64,000 bases of DNA from Petrolisthes cinctipes. Taxonomy: Eukaryota; Arthropoda; Malacostraca; Decapoda; Porcellanidae. The stretch lies in assembly GCA_033782935.1 (NCBI GenBank), contig JAWQEG010001537.1, positions 310,001 to 374,000 of the forward strand, written 5' to 3'. Of this stretch, positions 63,201 to 64,000 are shown one piece after another; within the stretch, counting starts at the first letter, position 1; each line of letters starts with the position of its first letter. Both the position numbers and the translations under genes were made by a program. The notes beneath the pieces are model-generated. The model saw only the letters and a list, made by a program, of their open reading frames with translations. It was not told where the DNA came from and did not search any database.

Positions 63201-64000
63201 TTCGGGTGTTTTGAGCCTGAATTTGGGATATAAACGGGTACAGAAGATGCATACACATATTGACTTTGGGCACCTAAAATATCGTTTTTCAGCATGTTTT
63301 ATGGCCTTTATTTTGAAAGTACTCTAACACGGAGTAGACAAGTACAGATCGCTTCTGGGACCCAAAAATATCGAATTTTCGGGTGTTTTGAGCCTAAATT
63401 TGAGATATAAACGGGTACAGAACATGCATGCACATATCGACTTATGACACATAAAATATCGATTTTTAGCATGTTTTGACCCTATATTTTGAAAACATTC
63501 TAGCACTGAGTAGGCATATACAGATCACTTCTTGGACCAAAAAATATCGAATTTTCGGGTGTTTTGAGCCTGAATTTGAGATATAAACGGGTACAGAAGA
63601 TAGATGCACACACCGACTATGTGGAGCTAAAATATCGATTTTCAGCATGTTTTGGGCATGTATTTTGAAAATACTCTAACACGGAGTAGGCATGTACAGA
63701 TAGCTTCTGGGACCCAAAAATATCGAATTTTCGGGGGTTTTTGAGCCTGAATTTGAGATATAAACAGGTACAGAAGATGCATGCACATATCGAGTTTGGG
63801 CACCTAAAATACCGATTTTCAGCATGTTTTATGGCCTGTATTTTGAAAGTACTCTAACACGGAGTAGATAAGTACAGATATCTTCTGTGACCCAAAAATC
63901 TCGAATTTTCGGGTGTTTTGAGCCTGAATTTGAGATATAAACGGGTACAGAAGATGCATGCACATATCGACTTTGGGCACCTAAAATATCGATTTTTAGT
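63201..64000. repeat. Satellite monomers to window end
   Basis: Full-length right-arm monomers with the 'CATGTTTTATGGCC' and 'GAAAGTACTC' variants continue to the last base. The array is therefore not bounded within this window. Confidence 0.9.

Larger units (their letters stand above)
40836..64000. repeat. Satellite array, 176-177 bp monomer (right arm)
   Basis: The same satellite in the same orientation resumes directly after the retroelement and runs to the window end. From about 42 kb on, the monomer population changes. The box GGGACCCCAAAATATCG is mostly replaced by GGGACCCAAAAATATCG, and I saw no further short monomers of the 18-bp or 29-bp deletion type. Nearly all units are therefore full length. 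The array is not interrupted by other DNA. Minus-strand open frames of about 60 to 160 codons recur with the monomer and are not regarded as genes. Confidence 0.98.

Overview
The window is eukaryotic satellite DNA interrupted once by a decayed LTR retroelement. It has no host gene, rRNA, tRNA, CRISPR array or bacterial-type operon that I can support. About 55 kb (1-31868 and 40836-64000) is an AT-rich, head-to-tail tandem array of a 176-177 bp monomer, roughly 320 copies by length. The host is a metazoan. The retroelement carries an apparent insect F-like envelope remnant, which makes an arthropod the most likely source, but the sequence does not identify a species. A megabase-type heterochromatic array (pericentromeric, centromeric or subtelomeric) is the natural setting; this is inference.

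The monomer is itself an old dimer. Its two 88-bp halves align without gaps at about 68% identity by hand count. Length classes arise from an 18-bp deletion in the first half and a 29-bp deletion in the second. On top of this lie higher-order repeats (HORs) whose period changes along the window: about 1,671 bp (1-3185), 990 and 1,844 bp (6.2-9.6 kb), 673/1,010/1,350/1,685 bp interleaved (10-12.8 kb), 3,865 bp with a nested 1,541-bp duplication (13.5-27.2 kb), 2,291 bp (42.9-47.0 kb), 705/1,058/4,441 bp (47.2-52.1 kb) and 2,293/2,118/1,942 bp (58.3-63.2 kb). The two complete 3,865-bp copies differ at only a handful of positions, so that block was amplified very recently.

The retroelement (31869-40835, 8,967 bp) lies on the minus strand inside one satellite monomer. 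It has a 4-bp target-site duplication (CACC) and two LTRs of 653-654 bp that differ by about 10 substitutions. Reading along the minus strand, the order is: 5' LTR, a TGG-initiated primer-binding-site candidate, an intact 262-codon gag-like ORF, a broken pol (protease, reverse transcriptase, RNase H, integrase: the Ty3/gypsy order), a 48-bp minisatellite in the integrase C-terminal region, an env-like region, and the 3' LTR. Pol has many stops and frameshifts, and the RT catalytic box is altered, so the copy cannot act on its own. Because the LTRs are still about 98.5% identical, it may have inserted already defective.

Satellite monomers change character near 42 kb, about 1-2 kb beyond the insertion. 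To the left, short monomers and a four-C 'GACCCCAAAA' box are common. To the right, short monomers disappear and 'GACCCAAAAA' dominates.
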